From Candidatus Cloacimonadota bacterium (GTDB lineage: Bacteria; Cloacimonadota; Cloacimonadia; Cloacimonadales; JAIOQZ01): 64,000 bases of DNA. A program made the translations under genes and the position numbers. The notes under the pieces are model-generated. The model was not told the DNA's origin, did no database searches, and saw only the letters and a program-made list of their open reading frames with translations. Positions 1-7,977 of this stretch are shown here, piece after piece. Numbering within the stretch: position 1 is the first letter of the stretch; each line of letters opens with the position of its first letter. The DNA lies in assembly GCA_021108395.1 (NCBI GenBank), contig JAIOQZ010000027.1:124001-188000 (forward strand), in the 5' to 3' direction.

Positions 1-159
1 GCGGAACGTGCGGCACAACTCGCTCCGCCATATATTGTTGCCACTCACAAGCACATCCACTACTGCCCCGACTGCGGCCGACTCTACTGGCCTGGCACCC
101 ACGAAAAGGCCATCCGGCGCACGCTGCAAAAAATTTTCTGCCCCGCAAGTTCCGCCTGA
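1..159 (+). CDS. Mut7-C RNase domain protein, C-terminal end (5' truncated)
   Basis: Frame 1 is open from the window edge to TGA at 157-159 and gives the last 52 residues of a protein. The visible part has a zinc-knuckle-like C-P-D-C-G followed by Y-W-P-G-T-H and a basic helix. This pattern ends the Mut7-C family (PIN-like RNase domain with a C-terminal zinc ribbon), where the usual ending is C-x2-C-x2-(V/L)-Y-W-x-G-(S/T)-H. The first Cys pair and the catalytic part lie outside the window. The family call rests on this short motif only. Confidence 0.6.
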   Translation, partial: AERAAQLAPPYIVATHKHIHYCPDCGRLYWPGTHEKAIRRTLQKIFCPASSA

Positions 160-389
160 CAAACGCTTCGCGCCTTTTGGCCCACCGAGGCCACGAGAAA
201 CCCTTTGACAGAATCGGGCATGGCGAGCAGGTTACGGACACATGAAGTGAGCTTCCCAAGTGCGTGTGCTGCTGGCAGATAAGCAGTCACAGCACTGTAT
301 TCGACCAAGTGATTGAGCACACTAATTCATGACAGGACAACAGATTGTGAGTGCCCAACGTTGCGCTCGCAACAACAGAGGGGTAATCA
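160..389. other. Intergenic region upstream of dnaE
   Basis: No convincing gene is present in these 230 bases. A TTGACA hexamer lies at 205-210, but no good -10 box follows at 16-18 bases, so no promoter is claimed. The dnaE ribosome site (AGAGGGG) is at 377-383. Confidence 0.4.
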
Positions 390-3300
390 GTGGCATTCGT
401 CCACCTGCACAACCACACGCAATACAGCCTCCTGGATGGCGCCTGCCGCACCGACAAGATGGTGCAGCTCGCGGCGGAACTGGGCATGCCCGCCGTTGCC
501 ATGACCGACCACGGCAACATGTTCGGCGCCATCGACTTCTGCAACGCCGCCCAGCGCGCCGGCATCAAGCCCATCGTCGGCCTGGAGGCCTATGTCATCG
601 ACGGCGAACTCGACTCGCCAGAGCATAAACGCCAGCCCCGCTATCACCTCGTGCTGCTGGTGCAAAACCTCACCGGCTACCGCAACCTGATGAAGCTGTC
701 GTCCCTCGCCTTCACGCAGGGGTTTTACTATAAACCACGCATAAGCAAGAGCCTTCTGGCGCGCTATTCGGAGGGGATCATCGCGCTGTCGGCCTGCATC
801 CAGGGCGAGATTCCCCGCCTGCTGCTGAACAAGCAGCCCGACGAAGCCCGCGCCGCCCTCGCGGAATATAAGCGCATTTTCCCCGGCCGCTTCTACATCG
901 AGCTGATGAACCACGGCTTTGAAGACGAGAAGGCCGTGCTGCCGCTGCTCATCGAGCTGGCGCGAGAAACCGACACCCCGCTGGTGGTCACCAACGACTG
1001 CCATTACCTGCAAAAAGAGGACTCCGAATCGCACGACGTCTTGCTGTGCATCCAGACGGGCAAGATGTTGGACGACACAGGCCGCTTTCGCTTTGACTCC
1101 GACCAGCTCTACTTCAAGACCGAGGCGGAAATGCGGGCGCTGTTCCCCGACCTCGACGACGCCTTCGACAACACGGCGCTCATCGCCGAGTCGATAGACT
1201 TCGAGCTGCCCTACAAAGATTTTCTCTTCCCCAAGATCGACCTGCCGGACGGCTATAGCGAGCCATATGGCTATCTGCGCGCCCTGTGCGAGGCGGGCCT
1301 CGAACGCAAGTATCCGCAGGAGACCACCGAAATCCGCGAGCGGCTCGAGTTCGAGTTGGACGTCATTCACCAGATGGGCTATGTGAGCTACTTCCTCGTG
1401 GTGCATGACTTCATTGCCTATGCCCGCAACGAGGACATCCCTGTCGGCCCGGGCCGTGGCTCGGCAGCCGGTTCCATCGTCAGCTACCTGCTCGACATCA
1501 CCCAGCTCGACCCGCTGAAGTATGGCCTGCTGTTCGAGCGTTTCCTCGACCTCAAGCGCGTGGGCATGCCCGACATCGACATCGACTTCTGCGCCCAGGG
1601 ACGTGGCCGCGTCATCGACTATGTGGTCGAGAAGTATGGCCGTCAGAACGTGTCGCAGATTATTACCTTTGGTACGCTGGGCGCCAGGAGCGTCATCAAG
1701 GACGTCGCCAGGGTGCTCAATATGCCGCCCATCGAAGCCAACGCGATTACCAAGCTCATTCCCGGCGGGCCGAAAGTGACGCTGGCGAAAGCGCTCAAGG
1801 AAGCCCCTGAGTTTGCCGACCTGATGAACAAAGACCAGCTCTACCGCGACATCCTGCGTCACGGACTGGTGCTCGAGGGCCTGGTGCGACAGATTGGCGT
1901 ACACGCGGCCGGCGTGGTGATTGGCCCCGGCGGCGAAGGCAGCGAGCTCAGCGACTACGTTCCGCTGGCGACAAATTCGCAGAAAGACGGCGCTCAGGTG
2001 ATGTTGGTGCAGTATGAAGGCAAGTGGCTCGAAGACCTCAAACTGCTCAAGATGGACTTCCTGGGCCTCAAAACGCTCACGGTCATCGACAAGGCGGTGA
2101 AGCTGGTCGAGACCTACCGCGGCGTAAAGCTGGACATCGAGAACGTTGACCTGACCGACAGTAAGGCGTTCGAGCTGCTGGCGAACGGGCACACCGACGG
2201 CATCTTTCAATTCGAGAGCTCCGGTATGCGCCGACACCTGATGGAGCTGAAACCCACGAAGTTCGAAGACATCATCGCCATGGTGGCGCTGTATCGTCCC
2301 GGCCCCATGCAGTTCATCGAGTCATTCATCGCCCGCAAACATGGCCGCGAGCAAGTGCATTACGACCACCCGATAATGAAGGAAATCCTGCGGGAAACGT
2401 ATGGCATCACGGTTTATCAGGAGCAGGTGATGCAGATTGCCAAAGCGATGGCCGGGTTCAGCAGCGCCGACGCCGGCATCTTGCGCAAGGCAATCAGCAA
2501 GAAGAAGGAAGACCTGCTGAACAAGCTGCGCGTCACCTTCGTCGAGGGTTGCGAGAAGAACGGCGTGGCGGCCCGCGTCGCCGAGAAAGTATGGAACGAC
2601 TGGCAGGATTTCGCCAATTACGCGTTCAACAAGAGCCACTCGGCCTGCTATGCGCATGTGGCCTTCCAGACGGCATGGCTCAAGGCAAACTACCCGGTCG
2701 AGTTCATGGCCGCCGTGCTCTCTGTCGAGGACGACCCGGCCAAGATTCCGCAGTTTCTCGAAGAATGCCGCCGCCTCGACATCCACATCGAGCCGCCCAA
2801 CATCAACAACAGCGAGAAGGAGTTCGCCGTCAACGGCAACCGCATCCTTTTCGGCTTGCGCGGCATCAAGAACGTGGGCGGCGCCGCCATCGACTCAATC
2901 CTCGAAGAGCGCGCCAAGAGCGGCCCCTACACCGACCTGTTCGACTTCAGCGAGCGCAACGACACTGTGCTCATCAATAAAACCTGCCTCGAAAGCCTGA
3001 TCTGCGCCGGCGCGCTGGACGAGCTGCCCGGTTCCCGCGCCCAGAAGATGGCCGTTTTCGAGGAGGCGCTCAACCATGCCGGCGTCATCCAGAGCGAGCG
3101 CAACAGCCAGCAGATAAACCTGTTCGATTCCTGGAGCGCCGAAGAGGAGCAGGGTTCATACAAGCCCAAACTGCCCGAGGTGGAAGACTGGTCGTTCAAA
3201 GAGAAGCTCGACAAAGAAAAGCAGTTCCTGGGCTACTATATTTCGGGGCATCCGCTGTTCCCATACAAAGAACTGCTGGAACTCTATGCAAACGCCGACT

Positions 3301-3842
3301 CGAAGCAGCGGCAGCCCAACAGCGGCGGCTGGGTGAAGCTGGCCGGAATCGTCTCTGAGGTGAACAGCCGCACAACGCGTCGCGGCGCCCCATACGCCTT
3401 CGTCACCCTCGAAGACCTGCACGGCAAGTTCGAGCTGCGGCTGTTCGATAACGACTATATCGAAATGATTGGCATGATGAAAGAAGGGCATACACTGTTC
3501 GTGGTGGGGCGCAAAGCCGGAGGAAACGGCGATGACAGCCTGTTGCGCGTCAGCCCCAAAAAAATAATACCGCTTGACAAACTACTGGAAGAACCAGGAG
3601 AGTTAGAGGTTGAGTTGGGGGGCGAACACGCTGACGCCAAAATGGCGCAACGGTTGCTCGACTGCCAGACGTCTGCTCCGGGAAAGGTCAAGATTGTGTT
3701 TGTTGTGCACACACAGAAATACAACAAGCTGAAACTGACATCGCGCAAGCTGAGCCTTTTCCCTGGCGAACGCCTTATCGAGACGCTTCGTCCCGCCATT
3801 CTCAATACACCAAAGGTCCGCCTGGCGATTGAGAAAGATTAG
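390..3842 (+). CDS. dnaE: DNA polymerase III alpha subunit (DnaE1 type)
   Basis: This is the replicative DNA polymerase catalytic subunit, 1150 residues, the usual DnaE1 length. An N-terminal PHP domain (about 1-200) keeps H-L-H-N-H, M-T-D-H-G-N, G-L-E-A-Y and T-N-D-C-H-Y. The polymerase core includes G-P-G-R-G-S-A-A-G-S and the catalytic P-D-I-D-I-D-F near residue 395. A C-terminal OB fold (V-K-L-A-G-I-V near 985) is followed by a tail domain. The start is GTG at 390, preceded by AGAGGGG. The PHP metal ligands look intact, unlike the degenerate E. coli PHP domain, so this domain may still have nuclease activity; that is inferred from family knowledge. The next gene starts 20 bases downstream. 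Confidence 0.97.
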   Translation: MAFVHLHNHTQYSLLDGACRTDKMVQLAAELGMPAVAMTDHGNMFGAIDFCNAAQRAGIKPIVGLEAYVIDGELDSPEHKRQPRYHLVLLVQNLTGYRNLMKLSSLAFTQGFYYKPRISKSLLARYSEGIIALSACIQGEIPRLLLNKQPDEARAALAEYKRIFPGRFYIELMNHGFEDEKAVLPLLIELARETDTPLVVTNDCHYLQKEDSESHDVLLCIQTGKMLDDTGRFRFDSDQLYFKTEAEMRALFPDLDDAFDNTALIAESIDFELPYKDFLFPKIDLPDGYSEPYGYLRALCEAGLERKYPQETTEIRERLEFELDVIHQMGYVSYFLVVHDFIAYARNEDIPVGPGRGSAAGSIVSYLLDITQLDPLKYGLLFERFLDLKRVGMPDIDIDFCAQGRGRVIDYVVEKYGRQNVSQIITFGTLGARSVIKDVARVLNMPPIEANAITKLIPGGPKVTLAKALKEAPEFADLMNKDQLYRDILRHGLVLEGLVRQIGVHAAGVVIGPGGEGSELSDYVPLATNSQKDGAQVMLVQYEGKWLEDLKLLKMDFLGLKTLTVIDKAVKLVETYRGVKLDIENVDLTDSKAFELLANGHTDGIFQFESSGMRRHLMELKPTKFEDIIAMVALYRPGPMQFIESFIARKHGREQVHYDHPIMKEILRETYGITVYQEQVMQIAKAMAGFSSADAGILRKAISKKKEDLLNKLRVTFVEGCEKNGVAARVAEKVWNDWQDFANYAFNKSHSACYAHVAFQTAWLKANYPVEFMAAVLSVEDDPAKIPQFLEECRRLDIHIEPPNINNSEKEFAVNGNRILFGLRGIKNVGGAAIDSILEERAKSGPYTDLFDFSERNDTVLINKTCLESLICAGALDELPGSRAQKMAVFEEALNHAGVIQSERNSQQINLFDSWSAEEEQGSYKPKLPEVEDWSFKEKLDKEKQFLGYYISGHPLFPYKELLELYANADSKQRQPNSGGWVKLAGIVSEVNSRTTRRGAPYAFVTLEDLHGKFELRLFDNDYIEMIGMMKEGHTLFVVGRKAGGNGDDSLLRVSPKKIIPLDKLLEEPGELEVELGGEHADAKMAQRLLDCQTSAPGKVKIVFVVHTQKYNKLKLTSRKLSLFPGERLIETLRPAILNTPKVRLAIEKD

Positions 3843-3862
3843 GCGGTCCGCCTGGAGGACTG

Positions 3863-5014
3863 ATGCCCACGGCTCATTTTCGGTCGTTTGTCGGTTTTTG
3901 CCTGTTGTGGCTGGTCGTTGCGCCGCTCATCGCCATCGACATCATGCCCGAGCCTGTGGGCGACAACCTGCGCCTGCTCATCCTGGTGCCATTCGATGAG
4001 CTGCACTTTGAAGCGGCCACCGACAGCTTCGGCAACCACATTCAAATCTGCCACAGCGAACTGAGCGTCGATGTCCTGGATGGCCGCGGACGCGAGACGT
4101 TCCATACACTGCACACAATCCGTTTCACCATGCCCCCGCAGATGATGCCCGGCAGCGCCGCCTATCCATTTGAAGCCTCTGTTCAATTGGACAAGGGCTA
4201 CTATACAATATACACGAGCTTATTCAACAAGTTGAGCGGCGCCAAGACGACCCGCACTCTCGAAGTGCGCGTGCCCCGCCACGGCGCCAACGCCGGCACT
4301 CTGTGGGCCATCTGCCAGCGAAACGGAGCACTGTTCATGTCCCGAACCCAGTGGCCATGGAGCGCCATCGACTCAGTGCGCTTCACCCAGGCCTTCGCCC
4401 CCCCCCCCGACAGCGTCATGCTTTACATCGAAGGCCTCGCCGCCTGGCCGCTACAGCCCGACGGCGACACCTGGTCAACAACGCTGCACCCCAGTGGCTG
4501 GCAGGGGCAGCTCGATCAGGCGCATTCCGTCGCCGTTTATGCCGACAAACGCCTGCAAACAGAGTTTCGCATGCCCTCGACGCTGTATCTGTTCCAGCGC
4601 GAATACACTCCGAACGAGCAGGTGTCGCAGTTACGCTACATTCTCAACAGCAACGACATGCGGACATTCCACCAGTTGGACGACGATGAGTTGCAACCGG
4701 CCATCGACCGCTTCTGGGATATGATCGATCCCTCGCCGGGAACCCAGCAAAACGAATATCGCCAGGCCTTCTACGACCGCATAATAACCGCCGATGAACG
4801 CTACTCCATCAAGGGTGGCAGACAAGGCTGGCGGACCGACATGGGGCGCATCTTCATCATCTATGGCGATCCAGATGAGATTGTCGAAGAGGTTCATCCA
4901 TTCGATTCGCCCGCATACATCATCTGGCGATATTACGAGGAAATGAAGGAATTCATCTTTTACGACTTCAAGGGGTTCGGAAGTTATGAACTCCGCAACA
5001 AATGGCAGGATTGA
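3863..5014 (+). CDS. GWxTD domain-containing secreted protein 1
   Basis: A 383-residue protein with a signal peptide (hydrophobic stretch at about 10-26) and a C-terminal GWxTD domain. The signature G-W-R-T-D is at residues 322-326, followed by M-G-R-I-F-I-I-Y-G-D-P-D. The family has no established biochemical role and is seen mainly in FCB-group and related candidate phyla. The start follows GGAGG at 3854-3858. A second GWxTD gene follows 36 bases later on the same strand, so the two probably form a pair. A periplasmic or outer-membrane location is inferred from the signal peptide. Confidence 0.8.
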   Translation: MPTAHFRSFVGFCLLWLVVAPLIAIDIMPEPVGDNLRLLILVPFDELHFEAATDSFGNHIQICHSELSVDVLDGRGRETFHTLHTIRFTMPPQMMPGSAAYPFEASVQLDKGYYTIYTSLFNKLSGAKTTRTLEVRVPRHGANAGTLWAICQRNGALFMSRTQWPWSAIDSVRFTQAFAPPPDSVMLYIEGLAAWPLQPDGDTWSTTLHPSGWQGQLDQAHSVAVYADKRLQTEFRMPSTLYLFQREYTPNEQVSQLRYILNSNDMRTFHQLDDDELQPAIDRFWDMIDPSPGTQQNEYRQAFYDRIITADERYSIKGGRQGWRTDMGRIFIIYGDPDEIVEEVHPFDSPAYIIWRYYEEMKEFIFYDFKGFGSYELRNKWQD

Positions 5015-5050
5015 AAATATGACCTCGCAACAAATGACAGGGTTATGGTT

Positions 5051-6418
5051 ATGAAACTGATTCTCGCGCTTCTTCTTCTGGGACTGATGATGCCGCTTGT
5101 GGCTGCCGAGGACACGCTCAACCTGTATGTGGAGGCTCTGCGCTTTCCACAGCTTGGCAACACGCGAGTCGAAATCAACTACAAGATTCCCTATGCGTCG
5201 CTGGCGTTCGTTGCGGGCGAGTATGGATACGAGGCCTCGGTTGAAGTGGCCATAGATGTGTTGCGCAGCGATGGCTACCGCACCATCAAAACTTTCACCA
5301 ACAAGATTCTCACCGCCGACCCATACGCCCCGTCGTCCGCATCGCGATACTATCTTGACAAAATCTCGCTGGATCTCAACGACGAACTGAACTTGCGCCT
5401 GCGTTTCACCGACACCGTTTCCGGCGCTACTCACCAGTGGACACAGCAGCTCACTCTGTTGCCGCCCGACGGCGCACTTTCCGACCTCGAGCTGGTTTCG
5501 AGCGTCTCTGCCGACACAACGCGCTATCTCGAAAAATTCCATCGACTGGGGCGTTTGTTCGTGGTGCATCCCGACCACATCTTCACCGCTTTGCAGAACG
5601 ATACACTGTGGGTTTACGCCGAGATGATGGCCACGCCGGATGAAATCGGCCTCGAAGTCCTGCCGGTTCTCACTGTTACCGGCGGGGAAATCGATTCGAC
5701 CCTGGCGATAGCGGGATTCACCGTGCAGGCGGGGTTCAACGAAATTCTGCTGCCACTGCGACTGGTGGGTATCTCGGAGGGTTACTACTCACTGCGCTTC
5801 GACCTACAGATTCCGGGACGTTCGCCTCTTACCCGCGAGAGCTACTTTCTGCGCCGCGAGCCGCGAGCCGGCGTGTGGCGGTTGTTCGAAAAGATCGAGG
5901 ATGAGAAGCAATTGCTCGGTTATTTCCTGCCACGTTCGCAGTTGCGCCCCTGGGACAACCTTACCGATACCGGCCGTATGCATTTCCTCGACCGCTTCTG
6001 GACCTCCCACGACCCCACGCCGGGCACTCCCGAGAACGAGTTCTTCACGCTGGTGCAGGAACGCATTCGTTTTACCAACGAGCAATACGGGGTTTATCAG
6101 CCAGGCTGGAAAACAGACCGCGGCCGTATATACATCCGCCTGGGAGCGCCTGACTCGGTGGACAAGAAAACCTCTTCCGGTTCGGCGCCGGTGGGCGGCG
6201 ATATCCAGTCGCCCAGCGCCGGACTGATGGGCGCGCGCGATTATCATGTCTGGAAGTACTATCAGGAAGGTTCGCACAGGACGTATCTGTTTTTCGACAA
6301 GCAGACCAGCGGTGACTTGAAATTAATCTATGTCGATGGCGACGAAAAGGAGGTGGGCGACCCAAGCTGGCGTTTCTTCATGGGCAGCGACTTCGACGAG
6401 ACCGACCTACAGCGTTAA
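5051..6418 (+). CDS. GWxTD domain-containing secreted protein 2
   Basis: A 455-residue protein with signal peptide MKLILALLLLGLMMPLVAA, a beta-rich middle section, and a GWxTD domain near residue 352 (G-W-K-T-D-R-G-R-I-Y-I-R-L-G-A-P-D). I chose ATG 5051 over ATG 5045 because CAGGG at 5038-5042 then sits 8 bases upstream. It shares its layout with the preceding GWxTD protein, so the two look like an old tandem duplication. Its last 4 bases overlap the convergent YraN-family gene. The exact function is unknown. Confidence 0.8.
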   Translation: MKLILALLLLGLMMPLVAAEDTLNLYVEALRFPQLGNTRVEINYKIPYASLAFVAGEYGYEASVEVAIDVLRSDGYRTIKTFTNKILTADPYAPSSASRYYLDKISLDLNDELNLRLRFTDTVSGATHQWTQQLTLLPPDGALSDLELVSSVSADTTRYLEKFHRLGRLFVVHPDHIFTALQNDTLWVYAEMMATPDEIGLEVLPVLTVTGGEIDSTLAIAGFTVQAGFNEILLPLRLVGISEGYYSLRFDLQIPGRSPLTRESYFLRREPRAGVWRLFEKIEDEKQLLGYFLPRSQLRPWDNLTDTGRMHFLDRFWTSHDPTPGTPENEFFTLVQERIRFTNEQYGVYQPGWKTDRGRIYIRLGAPDSVDKKTSSGSAPVGGDIQSPSAGLMGARDYHVWKYYQEGSHRTYLFFDKQTSGDLKLIYVDGDEKEVGDPSWRFFMGSDFDETDLQR

Positions 6419-6774
6419 TTTTCTGGCCGAAAGGCATCGAGAACGTGATTCACCTTCCAGTGAGAGCCGGATGGAGTCACGGTGATGACATCGAAGCGCG
6501 TTTGCAGCCCATCAAGTTCTGGATGCCTGGCCAGATAATGCAGGGCTGCGGCGACCAGTTTTCGTTGCTTGCGGGCAGAAACGCTGAGCAACGCGGTTTC
6601 GTGGCCACCTGATCGTTGTTTCACTTCGCAGAAAACAAGACATTCGCCATCAAGAAATACGATATCGATTTCACCTTCCCGACAATGATGGTTACGAGTC
6701 AGGATACGATAATCGTTGCGCGCAAGATGATGCGCGGCGAACGACTCGGCAGTAATCCCGTCTGAAATGCTCAT
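6415..6774 (-). CDS. YraN/UPF0102 family endonuclease-like protein
   Basis: 119 residues, the normal size for the UPF0102 (YraN) family, which has a restriction-endonuclease-like fold. The core motif is visible: A-E-S-F-A-A-H-H-L near the start, then R-E-G-E-I-D-I-V and E-V-K-Q-R, giving the family's E...D...ExK pattern. The true role is not settled; nucleic-acid processing is usually assumed. It lies convergent to the GWxTD gene and overlaps its end by 4 bases. It is the only minus-strand gene in the first 20 kb. Confidence 0.85.
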   Translation of the reverse strand: MSISDGITAESFAAHHLARNDYRILTRNHHCREGEIDIVFLDGECLVFCEVKQRSGGHETALLSVSARKQRKLVAAALHYLARHPELDGLQTRFDVITVTPSGSHWKVNHVLDAFRPEN

Positions 6775-6790
6775 AATGAAAAAAAATAAC

Positions 6791-6817
6791 TTGACTATGT
6801 GTTGTCAATTCTAAAAT
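6791..6817 (+). promoter_or_regulatory. Candidate promoter of the TPR/ExbB/AgmX operon
   Basis: TTGACT at 6791-6796 and TAAAAT at 6812-6817 are separated by 15 bases, shorter than the ideal 17. They sit in the only AT-rich gap (6775-6877) before the plus-strand operon that runs to 18053. A strong ribosome site AGGAGG (6867-6872) precedes the first gene. Confidence 0.35.
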
Positions 6818-6877
6818 GTATAGATGAAAGAAATGTCTTTGGGATGATTTCATCAAAATAGTATACAGGAGGCATCC

Positions 6878-7903
6878 ATGAAGGGGAGAATTTTCAGTGT
6901 TATTGTCTTGGTTCTTGCAGCAGGAGTGTTGCAAGCCGTACCGTTCACCTGCCTGGGCGGCATCAAGGTTCCCACCGCCTATGTACTTCCGCATCTGATG
7001 GCGGAGTTCTCGGCAGTTTCCTATTTTGGCCCTGGTGTTGACGAACTTACCTACGTAACGGTCTACGACAACGACTTTGTCATTACCGATGAGCAGGACT
7101 TGCAGTTCACCTATGCCGGAGTGTTCAATTTCGGTCTGTTCAACCGTGTTGAGCTGGGCGCCGTATATACCGGCAACGAAATGTTCATGCTCAACGCCAA
7201 AGCCCAGATTCTGTATGAATCTGAAACATTGCCGGCGCTTTCTGTCGGTATGGACAACCTGTTCTCCGACATCACGCAGAAAGACCAGGACGATGGCGAA
7301 GTCGATTTGGAGAAGCACAACTTCACCGACCTCGATGACTACACCGCCAACTCGATTTACGTTGTCTTGTCCAAGTCAACCGTTTTGCGTGGCCTGCCGT
7401 TCAGCAACTACCTCGAAACCGTTCTTCATATCGGCTTCGGCCAGAATCGGTTCGAGGGCAATGCCGAGCTTTCCAAACAGCTTGGCGGCTTGTTTGGCGC
7501 AGTCGAAATCAAACCGGTACCCTACATGTCTGTAATCGCCGAGATGGACGGTTACAACGTGAACTTCGGCGCGAACTTCATGTATAAGAACTTCGAATTC
7601 CGCGGCGGTATCTACCGCATCGAGGAAATCGGTCGCAGTGAAGCTGGCCGCGACAAAGTCAAGTTCGCCCTGAATGTGCGCTATACGTTGGACTATTTCT
7701 CAGAGATCAAGGCTGCCGGCAAGTATGCACAGTTCAATCCGACCGCCGAGATCCGCCCCGATCAACGCCGTCGCGCCGAAGTCCGCCGCGAAACGGGCGC
7801 TGCCGGCGAAAACCCGCTGTTGGAAGAGCTCGAGGCGATTCGCGCCAGGCGTCGCCAGGCGGAGGAAGAGCTTGACGAAATCCGGCGTGTGCTCGAGGAT
7901 TAA
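6878..7903 (+). CDS. Outer-membrane beta-barrel-like protein with C-terminal coiled coil
   Basis: 341 residues. A signal peptide (about 1-20) is followed by about 250 residues of alternating hydrophobic/polar, Phe/Tyr/Asn-rich sequence typical of a small beta barrel. A charged C-terminal tail from about 285, rich in Arg and Glu (L-E-E-L-E-A-I-R-A-R-R-R), probably forms a coiled coil. No named family was recognised. It opens the envelope operon and is followed by a TPR gene 74 bases downstream. An outer-membrane role is inferred from the signal peptide and strand pattern. The coiled-coil tail could contact the TPR proteins encoded next. Confidence 0.55.
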   Translation: MKGRIFSVIVLVLAAGVLQAVPFTCLGGIKVPTAYVLPHLMAEFSAVSYFGPGVDELTYVTVYDNDFVITDEQDLQFTYAGVFNFGLFNRVELGAVYTGNEMFMLNAKAQILYESETLPALSVGMDNLFSDITQKDQDDGEVDLEKHNFTDLDDYTANSIYVVLSKSTVLRGLPFSNYLETVLHIGFGQNRFEGNAELSKQLGGLFGAVEIKPVPYMSVIAEMDGYNVNFGANFMYKNFEFRGGIYRIEEIGRSEAGRDKVKFALNVRYTLDYFSEIKAAGKYAQFNPTAEIRPDQRRRAEVRRETGAAGENPLLEELEAIRARRRQAEEELDEIRRVLED

Positions 7904-7977
7904 TATCTCCGCGCACAATGCCTATTTTCCCGGTTCATGATGCGTCTGATACACAACAACCAAAGAGAAGAGACAGC

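Noticed and set aside
205-233. A promoter for dnaE from TTGACA at 205-210
   Set aside because: No acceptable -10 box at 16-18 bases.
387-2237. A 616-codon minus-strand frame opposite dnaE
   Set aside because: It mirrors dnaE codons in a GC-rich gene and has no family pattern; dnaE is certain.
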